NCBI GenBank assembly: GCA_004296955.1
Contig: SCVB01000098.1
Coordinates: 1 to 54,670, forward strand
Source: Brevundimonas sp.
GTDB lineage: Bacteria > Pseudomonadota > Alphaproteobacteria > Caulobacterales > Caulobacteraceae
Reading direction: 5' to 3'
DNA: 54,670 nt
Shown here: positions 18,910 through 28,787 of the stretch, one piece after another
How the letters are laid out: every line of letters begins with the position of its first letter
How positions within the stretch are numbered: position 1 is the first letter of the stretch
The notes under the pieces: model-generated
The model's input: only the letters and a program-made list of their open reading frames with translations
Told to the model about the DNA's origin: nothing
Database searches by the model: none
Position numbers and translations under genes: made by a program

Positions 18910-20246
18910 GCCAACGCCTCCTTGGCCTCTCTTCGCCGGATTGTCCCCGCCAGACCCACGAACATGGCGATGGCCAGGCCGTAGAAGGGGATCAGGGTGT
19001 ACATCGCCATCTGCAGCGAATGGTCGGGATAGCTGGCCCGGAAGAAGTCGCTGGCCGCCCCCAGATAGGTCGGGCCCAGGCCCAGGCCGATCAGGTTCAT
19101 GATCAGCAGCAGCAGGGCGCCCGACAGCACGCGCTGGTCCGGACGGACCTCCTCCTGGACCATGGTGATCGCCGGCGAGAGGTAGAAATAGTTCAGCCCC
19201 ATCGGCAGGATCAGGAAGATCAGGCCGAGCTGCCAGGTCGGCGCCCAGACGAAGGCGGCGAAAAAGGGCGCGGCGAGGGCCAGACCGATGGCCGGCAGCC
19301 AGGCATAGGCCGTCTTCGAGCGACGGCTCAGCCGGTCGATCAGCCAGCCCGACAGGAACATCCCCGCGCTGACCCCCACGCCGACGACGAGGGCGTACCA
19401 GAGGGCCACCTCCTGCAGGGTCATGCCCTTTTCGCGCATCAGGAACAGGGTCGCGAAATTGAGCAGGGCGTAGGTGATGAACTGCGTGGCGCCGCAGGCC
19501 AGGGCCATGCCGCGCAGGACCGGGTCGCCGAAATACATCTTGCAGGTGGCCATGAAGCCGGCCCGCGGAATGGGCGCCGCGTCGGCGGGGGGATGGGTTT
19601 CCAGCTTCTGGTCCAGGCCGCCCTTCTTGGGCTCCCGCACGAACAGCCAGACGACCACGGCCGTGACCACCCCGGCCACGCCGACCCAGAGGAAGGCGTC
19701 GCGCCAGGAATAGGCCGCGGCGATCGAGGCCCCGAAGGCGACGCCAAGGGCCGAGCCGATCGGCGGTCCGAGGTTGAACAGGCTCAGCGCCGTGCCCCGC
19801 ATGCCCGACGGGAAATAGTCCGAGATGATGGCGTAGGAGGGCGGCACGCCGCCCGCCTCCCCGACCCCCACGGCCATTCGCGAAACCGCCAGTTGGCCAA
19901 AGCTGGTCGACAGGCCGCAGGCCGCGGTGGCCGCGCTCCACAGGGCGCAGGACAAGGCCAGGACCCTGACCCGGTTGGTCCGGTCGGCCAGCCAGCCGAC
20001 CGGGATCGCCAGGACGCAGTAGAAGAGCGCGAAATAGAAGCCGCCGAGCAGGCCCAGCTGCCCGTCCGTGACCCCCAGCTCGTCCTGGATCGGCTTGGCC
20101 AGGATCGACAGCAGCTGCCGGTCCAGGAAATTCAGCACATAGACGAAACACAGGACCGCCAGGACGAACCAGGCCCGGGCTCCCGGGCGCGCGACATGCG
20201 CGCCCGGGAGTGCATATTCGGAAGGTTTCGCCACCTCAGTACTCAT
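18906..20246 (-). CDS. MFS transporter, spinster-like
   Basis: This is a major facilitator carrier of 446 residues with about 12 membrane helices. FVLAVLCFVYVLNFLDRQLLSILAKPI opens the first helix; the loop 2-3 motif is GWLADRTNR (about residue 82). GVGEAGGVPPSYAIISDYFP is a hallmark of the spinster-like/hexuronate-type MFS group common next to TonB receptors in Caulobacter and sphingomonads. It should carry a small anionic or lipid-like solute across the inner membrane. The ATG at 20246 lies inside the end of the upstream TonB receptor (11-base overlap), indicating translational coupling. Confidence 0.9.
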   Translation of the reverse strand: MSTEVAKPSEYALPGAHVARPGARAWFVLAVLCFVYVLNFLDRQLLSILAKPIQDELGVTDGQLGLLGGFYFALFYCVLAIPVGWLADRTNRVRVLALSCALWSAATAACGLSTSFGQLAVSRMAVGVGEAGGVPPSYAIISDYFPSGMRGTALSLFNLGPPIGSALGVAFGASIAAAYSWRDAFLWVGVAGVVTAVVVWLFVREPKKGGLDQKLETHPPADAAPIPRAGFMATCKMYFGDPVLRGMALACGATQFITYALLNFATLFLMREKGMTLQEVALWYALVVGVGVSAGMFLSGWLIDRLSRRSKTAYAWLPAIGLALAAPFFAAFVWAPTWQLGLIFLILPMGLNYFYLSPAITMVQEEVRPDQRVLSGALLLLIMNLIGLGLGPTYLGAASDFFRASYPDHSLQMAMYTLIPFYGLAIAMFVGLAGTIRRREAKEALA

Positions 20247-22542
20247 AGCCGATGCGCACGCCGATGGTCCGCGGCCGCAGCCGGCCGTAGCGACCATCAA
20301 GGAAGGCTTCGGGGTGGATGTAGTTCACCGAATGATCGTCGAAGAGGTTCTCGACATAGGCCGCCACCGTGAACTGGTCGAAGGCGAGGGCCAGGTTGGC
20401 GTTGACGAAGGTGTAGCTGTCCGTGTCGTCATAGGTCGCCAGCGGCACCAGGGGCTTGCCCGGCGTGTTCGGGAAGCTGTTCGGGAAGCTGCCCACGTGG
20501 GACACGGCGACCGAGGCGTTGGCGAGGATCCCCGGCGTCGGCTGCCATTCGTAGTTGAAGCGCATCGAGCCAGAGAACTCCGGCCCGGCCAGTCGGGCGT
20601 CGAGCACGGCGCCGGAGATGGCCGCCTCCGCCGGCGTCAGGTCATCGACCTTCGCCTCGTTGAACCCGGCGGTCAGGGCCACGGTCCAGCCGTCCGCCGG
20701 CAGGGCGACGACCGACAGCTCGACCCCCTTGCTGGTCGCGCCGCCGATGTTGGTGGCGAACTGGACCGAGTCCGAGACGCGGTTGGCCTGGACCTGGATA
20801 TCGTTCCAGTCGATCCAGTACACGGCGGCGTCGGCCATCAGGCGCCCGCCGAACCACCGCCCCTTCACCCCGATCTCATAGTTGGTCAGATTGTCGGACG
20901 AGGCGCCGTCCGGGATGATGATGTCGGTCGGGTCAAGCGTGCTGACAGCGCCGGCGCGGGCGTTGACGATCGGCGGCCGGAAGCCGGTGGACACCGCCGC
21001 ATAGGTGGTCACTGACGGCGACGGACGCCAGGACAGGCTCAGGCGGTGCGACATACCGCTTTCCTCGGCCTTGACGCCCGTGACCGGCGGCACCGCGGTG
21101 ATGGTGAGCGGACCCGGCGTGGGGAAGTTCAGGATCGTCGCCCAGTAGGCCCGGGTCAGATAGTCGGAGTTGTAGCCGCCCGGCTCGGTAAAGCCCTGGG
21201 CGTCGGTGGTGCCGTAGCGCAGGCCGCCGGTGATCCACAGGTCCGGCGTGAACCGGTAGGTCAGCTGGCCGAAGGCCGCGACCTCGTGGGCGATGAAATG
21301 CGAGCCGAACCGCAGATAATATTCGTCGGGAAGCCCGGTGAACCCTTGGGCCGCCATGAATTCCTCGCTGCCGCGATAATTGTAGTCCACGTCGCGGCGC
21401 TTGCGGAAATAGAAGCCGCCCAGCGACCAGTCGAAGCGGCCGCCCGGATCCGACACCAGCCTCACCTCCTGAACGAAGGTGTCGTCATAGGCGTCCGCGT
21501 CCAGCGCGAAGGGGAAGGCCTGGCCATAGGTCCCGGCCAGGTCGACGTAGAACAGGCCCGTATAGTCGGACTGGGTCGTGGAACTGGTCAGCTGGGCGCC
21601 GTCGAACTGGTATTCCAGCGTCATGTTGTAGTTGGCCATGTCGCTCTGGAAGAGGTCGGGCCGGTCCGTCAGGCGGACATATTCGCCGCGATTGGGATTG
21701 GTCAGCGAGGAATCGTGCGGATTGGCGATTTCGCGCGAATACATCAGCCGCGCCGTGAAGCGATCGGTGGGCTCCCACTGCAGGATGGCCCGACCACCGT
21801 ACTGGACCAGTGAGTTGGCGTTCTCGATGCCGGTGCCGACGTTGTCGACCCAACCCTCCTCATGCCGCGAGAAGCCGACGATGCGCAGGGCCAGCTGGTC
21901 CTCGATCAGCGGGACATTCACCATCGCATTGTAGCGCTGCCGCAGGCCGCCCTCATTCATCGTCCCCAGATCAACCAGCAGGGAGGCGTCGAAGGCGGTG
22001 GGGTCGGGATCGTGCGTCAGGATGCGCAACGCGCCGGCGAGCGAGCCCGAGCCGAACAGCGTCCCCTGCGGGCCGCGCAGGAATTCGATCCGCTCGACGT
22101 CGTAGAGGCTGGGATCGAGGATCGTGGAGTTGCCGTTGGACGAGATCGGCAGTTCGTCGAGATAGATTGCGACGGTGCTCTGCAGATTGGCGCCATAGCC
22201 GTTGGTGGCGATGCCGCGGGCCGTGAAATTGTTGAAGTTGGCCGAGGCCCGGTTCAGCACCACGCCCGGCGTGGCGGTGGCCAGACCGTCGTAGTTGACG
22301 ATGCCGCGCTCGTTGAGTTCCTCCTGCGACAGGGCCGTGATGCTCACCGGCACATCCCGCAGCCGCTCCTCGCGCCGCGTGGCGGTGACGATGACCTCGT
22401 CCAGCGTCGCGGCGTCGCGGTCCTGGCGCTCCGTCTGCGACCCTGTCGCTGCAGGTTGTTGTTGCTGCGCCTGGGCCTGTCCCGGCGCGATGACCACCGC
22501 CTGCACAATCGCGCAGGCAGAAGCGAGCAGTATCGCCCTCAT
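20236..22542 (-). CDS. TonB-dependent receptor (768 aa)
   Basis: This is an outer-membrane active transporter. The signal peptide is at residues 1-25 (MRAILLASACAIVQAVVIAPG) and the TonB box is LDEVIVTATRREE. The plug domain carries DVPVSITALSQEEL, the TARGI motif and VERIEFLRGPQGTLFGSGSLAGALRI. The barrel ends in IGVRIGYEY with a terminal aromatic. This subgroup (TATRREERLRDVPVSITAL) is greatly expanded in Caulobacterales and Sphingomonadales and commonly takes up plant or aromatic compounds rather than iron. Direct coupling to the MFS carrier and esterase suggests a common substrate. The ribosome site is GGAGGGACATCAC before the ATG. Confidence 0.93.
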   Translation of the reverse strand: MRAILLASACAIVQAVVIAPGQAQAQQQQPAATGSQTERQDRDAATLDEVIVTATRREERLRDVPVSITALSQEELNERGIVNYDGLATATPGVVLNRASANFNNFTARGIATNGYGANLQSTVAIYLDELPISSNGNSTILDPSLYDVERIEFLRGPQGTLFGSGSLAGALRILTHDPDPTAFDASLLVDLGTMNEGGLRQRYNAMVNVPLIEDQLALRIVGFSRHEEGWVDNVGTGIENANSLVQYGGRAILQWEPTDRFTARLMYSREIANPHDSSLTNPNRGEYVRLTDRPDLFQSDMANYNMTLEYQFDGAQLTSSTTQSDYTGLFYVDLAGTYGQAFPFALDADAYDDTFVQEVRLVSDPGGRFDWSLGGFYFRKRRDVDYNYRGSEEFMAAQGFTGLPDEYYLRFGSHFIAHEVAAFGQLTYRFTPDLWITGGLRYGTTDAQGFTEPGGYNSDYLTRAYWATILNFPTPGPLTITAVPPVTGVKAEESGMSHRLSLSWRPSPSVTTYAAVSTGFRPPIVNARAGAVSTLDPTDIIIPDGASSDNLTNYEIGVKGRWFGGRLMADAAVYWIDWNDIQVQANRVSDSVQFATNIGGATSKGVELSVVALPADGWTVALTAGFNEAKVDDLTPAEAAISGAVLDARLAGPEFSGSMRFNYEWQPTPGILANASVAVSHVGSFPNSFPNTPGKPLVPLATYDDTDSYTFVNANLALAFDQFTVAAYVENLFDDHSVNYIHPEAFLDGRYGRLRPRTIGVRIGYEY

Positions 22543-22738
22543 GTGATGTCCCTCCCACGGCGTCGATCATGAACGTCGGCGCTCGACAGGAAGAGGGACA
22601 CGGCCGGTGACGCTTGTCAATATTCCCTCTCGCGTGCGTGAACATCTTGCATCACCGCCGATCCGACGGGCCGGGCGCGCCCCCGGCGGACCTCGATGAT
22701 CTTGAATGGCCGCCGGTCTGCGCCCGCGGGCGTCGGTC

Positions 22739-24019
22739 TCAGGGCGTGACGAACAGGCAGGGCCCCTGCGACGACCACAGGGCCTCGCAGCGCGCCTGGA
22801 AACCCGCCGGATCCGGACGAACGCCCCGGTCGATCCAGCCCTCGAGGGCATCGAGCGCCGTCATATAGCCGGCGTCCGACAGCTTGCTGTGCTCGGCCTC
22901 TTCCGTCGCGACCTGGACCAGCCACGCCGAACGGCCGGCCGCGGCGACCGTCGCGGCGTAGACGGCCTCGGCGCCGAAGCTCACCGTCGGATCGTGCAGG
23001 GCGTGAAGTGTGACGGTCGGCCGGACGATCCGGCCGGTCAGGTCGGCGTCCTCCGCCAGCTGCGCCACCCCTTCCGGATCGGCCATGAAGCGCGCGACGC
23101 CGGCGTTCAGCGCCGCATCGTCGGCCGAGCCGCTGTAGACGGTCGCGCTGTTGTCGAACGGGTTTCGCCCGCCGAGACGCCGCTGGACGAGATCCTGGAA
23201 CAGGAAGGTCGCCCAGTTCATGTGGCTGACCAGCTGGGCCTCGGCCACGCCGGTGACGGCCAGGATGTCCCGCAGCCGGGCCGCCTGCTCCGGCGTGCGG
23301 CGCGCCGCGGGACGGTCGACCCCCGTGCAGGTCTCGATCCGCCGGCGCAGCTCGGCCCGGGTCATGCGGCTGTCGAGCGGCAGGCCCTCCCACAGCGGAT
23401 AGGCCGGTTCGTCGGGGGCCGGATGGTTGTTGCAGTAGAACTGGTAGACGGCCCGCAGGTCGGCCCGGAACCCGTAGGCGCGGGTCCCGCCGGAGACGAC
23501 GCCGTTGGTGATCAGCACCCCGTCGTAGTTCCAGCCCGTATCGGCGTCGCCGGCATAGAGCTCCGAGGCCTTGGCGGCGACATTGCCGCCCCAGGACTGG
23601 CCGTGCAGCAGGGTGCGATCGGGCCGGCCGTACAGCGACCAGAAGACCGTCCGGCTGTTGTCCGCGTCCTCGGCCGCCATGCGCACGCCATAGCCGCCGC
23701 GCCGGTAGGTCGAGCCGATCCAGGCGTAGCCGTGGCGCACCATGACCGAGAACCGGTCGAGGTCCTCGAGCGGATCCGCGGCCTCGGGCGCGCCGGTCCG
23801 CGGGCCGCCGTGGGCGTGGACGATCAGACGGCGGTTCCAGTTCGGCGGGACGGCCGCGACATACCAGGCGCCGTTGGCGTCCTGGCCCGACACGCACCGG
23901 GTCCCCCGCCCGGCCGAGGCCGGACAGGGGATCGTCTCGCGCGGGCGTTCCGGAACCCCGGCCCCCGCCGCGGCGGGGACCAGCAGAAGCCCGGAGAGGA
24001 GCAGAACCAGACGTTTCAT
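22739..24019 (-). CDS. Secreted alpha/beta-hydrolase
   Basis: This is an exported hydrolase of 426 residues. The signal peptide MKRLVLLLSGLLLVPAAAGAG is followed by a Cys-containing start of the mature domain. Alpha/beta-hydrolase elements are the oxyanion region RLIVHAHGGPRTG (about residue 65), the nucleophile elbow LLHGQSWGGN (serine near 140), an acid in HALHDPTVSFGAE and a histidine in EEAEHSKLSD near 388. A lid-like insertion with several cysteines lies between them. The overall shape recalls tannase/feruloyl-esterase or prolyl-oligopeptidase-like hydrolases, but the family assignment is uncertain. It is flanked on both sides by TonB receptor genes with short spacers, so it probably acts on the imported substrate. 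Confidence 0.85.
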   Translation of the reverse strand: MKRLVLLLSGLLLVPAAAGAGVPERPRETIPCPASAGRGTRCVSGQDANGAWYVAAVPPNWNRRLIVHAHGGPRTGAPEAADPLEDLDRFSVMVRHGYAWIGSTYRRGGYGVRMAAEDADNSRTVFWSLYGRPDRTLLHGQSWGGNVAAKASELYAGDADTGWNYDGVLITNGVVSGGTRAYGFRADLRAVYQFYCNNHPAPDEPAYPLWEGLPLDSRMTRAELRRRIETCTGVDRPAARRTPEQAARLRDILAVTGVAEAQLVSHMNWATFLFQDLVQRRLGGRNPFDNSATVYSGSADDAALNAGVARFMADPEGVAQLAEDADLTGRIVRPTVTLHALHDPTVSFGAEAVYAATVAAAGRSAWLVQVATEEAEHSKLSDAGYMTALDALEGWIDRGVRPDPAGFQARCEALWSSQGPCLFVTP

Positions 24020-24069
24020 TTCCCGGTCTCCAGAAGATCGACGCCGTCCGCCCGCTCCGCCCCGGCGGA

Positions 24070-27000
24070 TCAGAAGGTCTTCGCGATATTGACGTACCAC
24101 GACCGGCCGTACGGCCGCTGGATCGATCCCAGATAGCCTTCCTCGGCCAGGGACGGGCCCTCGTCGGTCAGATCGCGCACGCCGACCCGCACCGTGACGC
24201 CGGAGGCGAAGCCGGCGTCCTCGAACTCGTACTGGCCATAGAGGTTGGCGACCATCTGCTCCTCGACCACCCACGGCGTGCCGGTATCGCTGAGCAGGTC
24301 GGTCTGGCTGACGTCGCTGACGTACTGGGTCGACAGGCCGGCGCGCCAGGGCCCGCTGCGCCAGATGAAGGTGGTGCTGACCTTCCATTCCGGCCGGCCG
24401 TTCTGGGCGATCAGCTGGCTGGAGTCCGGCAGCGGGGTCAGGGGATCGATGGTCCCCGCCTCCCGCGCCGCATACAGGGAGTCGATGATGTCGCCCGGCT
24501 CGCGGGAGAATTCCAGCAGTTGCGAGGCGTTGAGGCGGAAGATGAAGGTGCCCCACGCCGTCCGGCGCTTGGCCCAGGAGAAGCCGAAATCGATCCCCTC
24601 CACGGTCTGGGGCAACAGGTTGATGAACCGGTCGCTGACCGAAATGACCTCGCCGACCGGGGCCAGGCCGCTGCCGTCGAACAACAGGACGTCGTCCGCG
24701 TCCGGCGCCGCCCGCACGACGTTCGGATTGGATCCGCCCTCGATACGGTTGAGATAGTCCAGCGTCAGGGCCGCCTGGGCGCCCAGCAGGCCGACGATCT
24801 GCTCCTGCTCGATCTTCCAGCGGTCGACCGTGAAGGAGATCTCGCCCCAGGCCTCGGGCAGGAACCGGGGCTGGAACACCAGGCCGACGGACTGGTTGGT
24901 GCTTTCCTCGGGTTCGAGGTCGGGGTTGCCGGCCACCAGCAGCGAGGCGCTGAAGCTTTGCGCGCACTGGTTCATAGAGGCGATCGAACCGTCGCGCAGG
25001 GCGGGCTCGCAGCGGTAGTAGTCCCTGCCGCCGGCGAGACGGGCGTACTGGGTGGCGTTGACCTGCTCCAGATTGGGCGCCCGGAAGCCTTCGGAATAGG
25101 ACCCGCGGACGCGCAGTCCGTCGAACAGGTCCCAGGCCACGGCCACCTTGGGTTTCGCCACCGAGCCGAAGTCCGAATATTCCTCGAACCGGCCGGCCAC
25201 CTGCATGTCGAGGCTGTAGACCAGGGGGATGTTCATTTCCGGCGACACGACCGGGACCGCGAACTCCAGGAAGGCGCCGGCGACGGTGCGGTGGCCGCGC
25301 GTGTCGGGGTTGGGGCTGACCGCCGAGACATTGGACAGGTTGGTCGCGCCCGACACGGCGTCGACGAAGGTATAGGTCCCGTCGACGTTCTCGTCGCGAT
25401 CATCGAACTGGGTCTCGCGCCGGAACTCGGCGCCGAAGGCCACGCCCACGGGTCCGCCCGGAAGCTCGAACAGGTCGTTCCGCGACATCTTGAAGTCGGC
25501 CAAGGTCAGGGTGGTGCGTGAGAAGCGCCGCATCTCGAAGGTGATGGCGTCGATCGCCGTCTGCGACGACAGCGAGCAGTCGCCGTAGCTGGTCGTCGCC
25601 ACACAGCCGCCGCCGAACGGATTATAGGCGTCCGGCGTCGACAGTCCGAGCTGCTGCTGCAGCGCCGTCATATTGATATTGGGCGACCGGTCCTCGGCCT
25701 CGGCGACGGAATACAGCAGCGCCGACTCCCAGTCGAAGCCGCGCCATTCGCCCCGTAGCCCGCCGAGGAAGCGCGACTGGAAATTCTCCACCACGACTTC
25801 CTGGAAGCCGGCGTCGACGTAGCGGTAGTTCTCCAGCAGGATCGGCAAGCCGCCCGCGGGGACGTTGGTCAGGTTGGGCAGACGGTTGGGGTTGGCCGAA
25901 CCGTCGGCGAAGGTGATCGGGCCGAAGGGATTCCAGTAGTTGCTGGCCGGGATCCAGATGTCGTTCAGATTGACGACCGGCGGCTGGATGGCCCGGCTTT
26001 CGGCCCCGTAGAAGCCGATCTCGCCGAAGGCGGTGATCGTCGGCGTCAGGTCGTAGTGGCCGGTCAGGAAGACATTGGTCCGCTCCAGCGCCGAGCGCAC
26101 GGTGGTCCCGTGCCGGGTGTCGTAGCGCAGCTCGCGGATGTCGCCGTTGTACGATCCGTTGCCCTGGACCAGGCAGATGCCGTTGTTGAGATTGACGCCC
26201 GTGCAGCCGATGCTCTCGGGCTGATAGTGGAACGCCCCGGCCGAGGTGGCGACGATCACGCCATTCGAGCGCGGCCGCTGCGCCGTCGAACTGCCCGGGG
26301 TGCTCAGCCGCGCCCACGGCGTGTGCGACGAACGGCCGTCCGGAACCGTCGAGGTCTCGAAGCCCGGCTGGTTGGCGAAGAAGGGCCGCATGTCGTCGCT
26401 GAAGGTGAAGTCCTGGTCCTCGGCCATCAGGGCCGTGCGGTCGCTGTAGTTGGCGAACAGGGAGATGTTGCCGCGATCGAAATCCTTGCCGGCGAAGACG
26501 TTGGCCTCGAACTCGCGCAGGCTGGTGCCTTCGGCGCCGCTGTACTCCGCCTCCATCCTCAGGCCGTCGAAATCGTCCTGCAGCACGGTGTTGACCACCC
26601 CGGCCACCGCATCGGCGCCGTAGATGGCGGCGGCGCCGTCCAGCAGCACCTCAAGCCGCTCGAGACCCGACACCGGAATGGCGTTGGAGTTGTAGCTGAG
26701 CACCGGAACGGTGCCAGTGTCGGAGGTGCCCTGGCTGGTCGGATGCTGCACCATCCGCCGGCCGTTCAGCAGCACCAGGGTGTTGCCGACGCCGAGGGAG
26801 CGCAGATTGACGGAATTGACGTCGCCCCGGGCCGAGTTGCTGGTCTGCGGATTGTTGGCGGCCTCGAACAGCACATCGCCCATCTGGGGGATGGAGCGCA
26901 TCAGCTCATCGCCCGAAACGGCGCCGATGGCGTCGATCTGCTCCTGGTCGAAGACCACCACCGGCAGGGCGGCCGTCGTCGAGGCCCCGCGGATCTGCGA

Positions 27001-27168
27001 TCCGACCACAACCACATCGTCGAGCTCGGACGCGTCCTGGCCGCCGGCTTCGGCCTGCGCTCCCGCGGCGGGATCCGGCGCGGTCTGGGCCGCGGCCATG
27101 CCGGCGGAGACGAGAATGGCCAGCGTGGCGGCGCCGCCCAGCAGCGTGGTGCGATGGATGTCTCTCAT
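24070..27168 (-). CDS. Large TonB-dependent receptor (1032 aa)
   Basis: This is an outer-membrane transporter with a signal peptide (about residues 1-27, ending AAAQT) and a TonB box LDDVVVVGSQIRG. The plug includes LRSLGVGNTLVLLNGRRM and LERLEVLLDGAAAIYGADAVAGVVNTVL, and a long barrel ends in SWYVNIAKTF. The length and the VLLNGRR / AAAIYGADAVAGV motifs are typical of the large Caulobacter-type receptors that import oligosaccharides or other bulky plant-derived molecules. A loop with several cysteines (EPALRDGSIASMNQCAQSF) may be ligand-binding. It heads the leftward locus after dctA, with a 30-bp spacer, and may share a transcript with dctA or have its own promoter. Confidence 0.93.
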   Translation of the reverse strand: MRDIHRTTLLGGAATLAILVSAGMAAAQTAPDPAAGAQAEAGGQDASELDDVVVVGSQIRGASTTAALPVVVFDQEQIDAIGAVSGDELMRSIPQMGDVLFEAANNPQTSNSARGDVNSVNLRSLGVGNTLVLLNGRRMVQHPTSQGTSDTGTVPVLSYNSNAIPVSGLERLEVLLDGAAAIYGADAVAGVVNTVLQDDFDGLRMEAEYSGAEGTSLREFEANVFAGKDFDRGNISLFANYSDRTALMAEDQDFTFSDDMRPFFANQPGFETSTVPDGRSSHTPWARLSTPGSSTAQRPRSNGVIVATSAGAFHYQPESIGCTGVNLNNGICLVQGNGSYNGDIRELRYDTRHGTTVRSALERTNVFLTGHYDLTPTITAFGEIGFYGAESRAIQPPVVNLNDIWIPASNYWNPFGPITFADGSANPNRLPNLTNVPAGGLPILLENYRYVDAGFQEVVVENFQSRFLGGLRGEWRGFDWESALLYSVAEAEDRSPNINMTALQQQLGLSTPDAYNPFGGGCVATTSYGDCSLSSQTAIDAITFEMRRFSRTTLTLADFKMSRNDLFELPGGPVGVAFGAEFRRETQFDDRDENVDGTYTFVDAVSGATNLSNVSAVSPNPDTRGHRTVAGAFLEFAVPVVSPEMNIPLVYSLDMQVAGRFEEYSDFGSVAKPKVAVAWDLFDGLRVRGSYSEGFRAPNLEQVNATQYARLAGGRDYYRCEPALRDGSIASMNQCAQSFSASLLVAGNPDLEPEESTNQSVGLVFQPRFLPEAWGEISFTVDRWKIEQEQIVGLLGAQAALTLDYLNRIEGGSNPNVVRAAPDADDVLLFDGSGLAPVGEVISVSDRFINLLPQTVEGIDFGFSWAKRRTAWGTFIFRLNASQLLEFSREPGDIIDSLYAAREAGTIDPLTPLPDSSQLIAQNGRPEWKVSTTFIWRSGPWRAGLSTQYVSDVSQTDLLSDTGTPWVVEEQMVANLYGQYEFEDAGFASGVTVRVGVRDLTDEGPSLAEEGYLGSIQRPYGRSWYVNIAKTF

Positions 27169-27198
27169 GGTCTTTTCCTCCCTTTTGCCCCGGCCGTT

Positions 27199-28569
27199 TC
27201 AGTCGGCCGTTATGGCGCCCTTGTCCCCTGGCCCCGCCGCCGGATCCGGCGACGCGGCCAATGCTTTCGGCCCGGACCCGAGCGCCGCATGCAGCGCCTC
27301 ACGGTCGAGCTGTCCTTCCCACCGCGCGACCACCAGGGTCGCCACGGCGTTTCCGACGAAATTGGTCAGGGCCCGGCACTCGCTCATGAAGCGGTCGATC
27401 CCGAGGATCAGCGCCATGCCCGCCAACGGCACGCTGGGCACCACGGCGAGCGTCGCCGCCAGGGTGATGAAGCCGGCGCCCGTGATGCCCGCCGCTCCCT
27501 TGGAGCTCAGCATGGCGACGAGCAGCAGAAGGATCTGGTCCTGCAGGCTCAACTCGATGTTCATGGCCTGGGCGATGAACAGGGCGGCCATCGTCATATA
27601 GATGTTGGTGCCGTCCAGATTGAACGAATAGCCGGTGGGCACCACCAGGCCGACCACCGACTTCGGCGCGCCGGCGCGTTCCAGCTTCTGCATCAGGCTG
27701 GGCAGGGCGGCCTCGGATGACGAGGTGCCCAGCACCAGCAGCAGCTCTTCCTTCAGATAGGCGACCAGCCGGAAGATCGAGAATCCGTTGACCCAGGCGA
27801 CTATGCCCAGGACGCCGAACACGAAGATCAGCGAGGTCAGGTAGAAGGTGGCGATCAGGGCGGCGAGGTTGGCGATGGCGCCGAGGCCATAGGCCCCGAT
27901 GGTGAAGGCGAAGGCCCCGAACGCCCCGATCGGCGCCGCCTTCATCAGGATGGCCACCAGTTTGAAGACAATCTGGCTGAGCGATTCCAGGGCCCGCTGC
28001 ACCGGCGCGGCGGCGTCGCCGACGATCGCCATGGCGATGCCGAACAGGATCGAGATGAACAGCACCTGCAGGATGTTGCCCTCGACGAAGGCGCTGACGA
28101 GGGTGTCGGGAATGACGCCCATCAGGAAGCCGGTGATCGTGCTCTCGTGCGCGGCCTGGGCGTACTGGGCCACGGCGCCGGCGTTCAGCGTCGCCGGGTC
28201 GATGTTCAACCCCCGGCCCGGCTGCACCACATTGGCGATGATCAGCCCAATGATCAGGGCCAGGGTCGAGAAGACCAGGAAGTAGGCGAAGGCCTTGGCG
28301 GCGACCCGGCCGACCTGCTTCAGGTCGCGCATGCCGGCGATGCCGGTGGTGATGGTCAGGAAGATCACCGGGGCGATGATCATCTTCACCAGCTTGATGA
28401 AGGCGTCCCCGAGCGGCTTCAGGCTTTCACCGAAGGTCGGCCACAGGTGTCCGATCAGCCCGCCGGCCAGGATCGCCGCCAGCACCATGAAATAGAGGCT
28501 GCGGTAGAACGGACGACGCACGACGGGCGCGCCGGCGGTGGCGGCTGGATGCAACAAACGACCTCCCAT
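27199..28569 (-). CDS. dctA: C4-dicarboxylate:cation symporter DctA
   Basis: DctA is an inner-membrane importer of succinate, fumarate and malate with Na+ or H+ (DAACS family). It has 456 residues and about eight membrane helices plus two re-entrant hairpins. The serine-rich hairpin [20 protein letters not shown] (about residue 280) and the substrate/cation motif [16 protein letters not shown] (about 315) are diagnostic. ATG 28569 is chosen; a longer frame from 28653 would add a basic low-complexity tail and cover the promoter. It diverges from dctB and dctD, the two-component system known in rhizobia to induce dctA. Confidence 0.94.
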   Translation of the reverse strand: MGGRLLHPAATAGAPVVRRPFYRSLYFMVLAAILAGGLIGHLWPTFGESLKPLGDAFIKLVKMIIAPVIFLTITTGIAGMRDLKQVGRVAAKAFAYFLVFSTLALIIGLIIANVVQPGRGLNIDPATLNAGAVAQYAQAAHESTITGFLMGVIPDTLVSAFVEGNILQVLFISILFGIAMAIVGDAAAPVQRALESLSQIVFKLVAILMKAAPIGAFGAFAFTIGAYGLGAIANLAALIATFYLTSLIFVFGVLGIVAWVNGFSIFRLVAYLKEELLLVLGTSSSEAALPSLMQKLERAGAPKSVVGLVVPTGYSFNLDGTNIYMTMAALFIAQAMNIELSLQDQILLLLVAMLSSKGAAGITGAGFITLAATLAVVPSVPLAGMALILGIDRFMSECRALTNFVGNAVATLVVARWEGQLDREALHAALGSGPKALAASPDPAAGPGDKGAITAD

Positions 28570-28728
28570 GGAGCCGCTTGCCCGGCTCCGGTCACACTGG
28601 CGCTCTGAACGGCGCGATTGGCCCCAGTATCGGCCCCGCGGCGAAGGCGACAAGCTGCGGCGGCCACCGCGTCTTGTTGTTGATTTCGTGCAGATTTTTC
28701 AGGCCTGCCGTCCGGAGGGTCCCGGGTT

Positions 28729-28746
28729 TGTGCGAAAATCCGCACA
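28729..28746. promoter_or_regulatory. Inverted repeat operator, probable DctD site 1
   Basis: TGTGCG-AAAATC-CGCACA is a perfect 6-bp inverted repeat with a 6-bp spacer, in the dctA/dctB spacer. A second, imperfect copy lies at 28762-28779, with 33 bp between centres (about three helical turns). DctD is the obvious candidate, by location only. Confidence 0.7.
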
Positions 28747-28761
28747 GCGCGGGTGGACATT

Positions 28762-28779
28762 TGTGCGCATTCTCGCATT
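28762..28779. promoter_or_regulatory. Inverted repeat operator, probable DctD site 2
   Basis: TGTGCG-CATTCT-CGCATT repeats site 1 with a perfect left arm and two mismatches in the right arm. It ends nine bases before the dctB ATG at 28788, so occupancy could also repress dctB-dctD (autoregulation). Confidence 0.55.
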
Positions 28780-28787
28780 CTCGGCCG

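Noticed and set aside
18910-20151. Apparent N-terminal extension of the type-B carboxylesterase to 963 residues
   Set aside because: The extra part is the MFS gene read in another frame; the esterase has a clean signal peptide and start at 18909.
28570-28728. Sigma54 (-24/-12) promoter for dctA
   Set aside because: The best candidate (a TGGCCG...CTTGT stretch on the minus strand) lacks the GC at the required spacing from GG. No match to TGGCAC-N5-TTGC was found.
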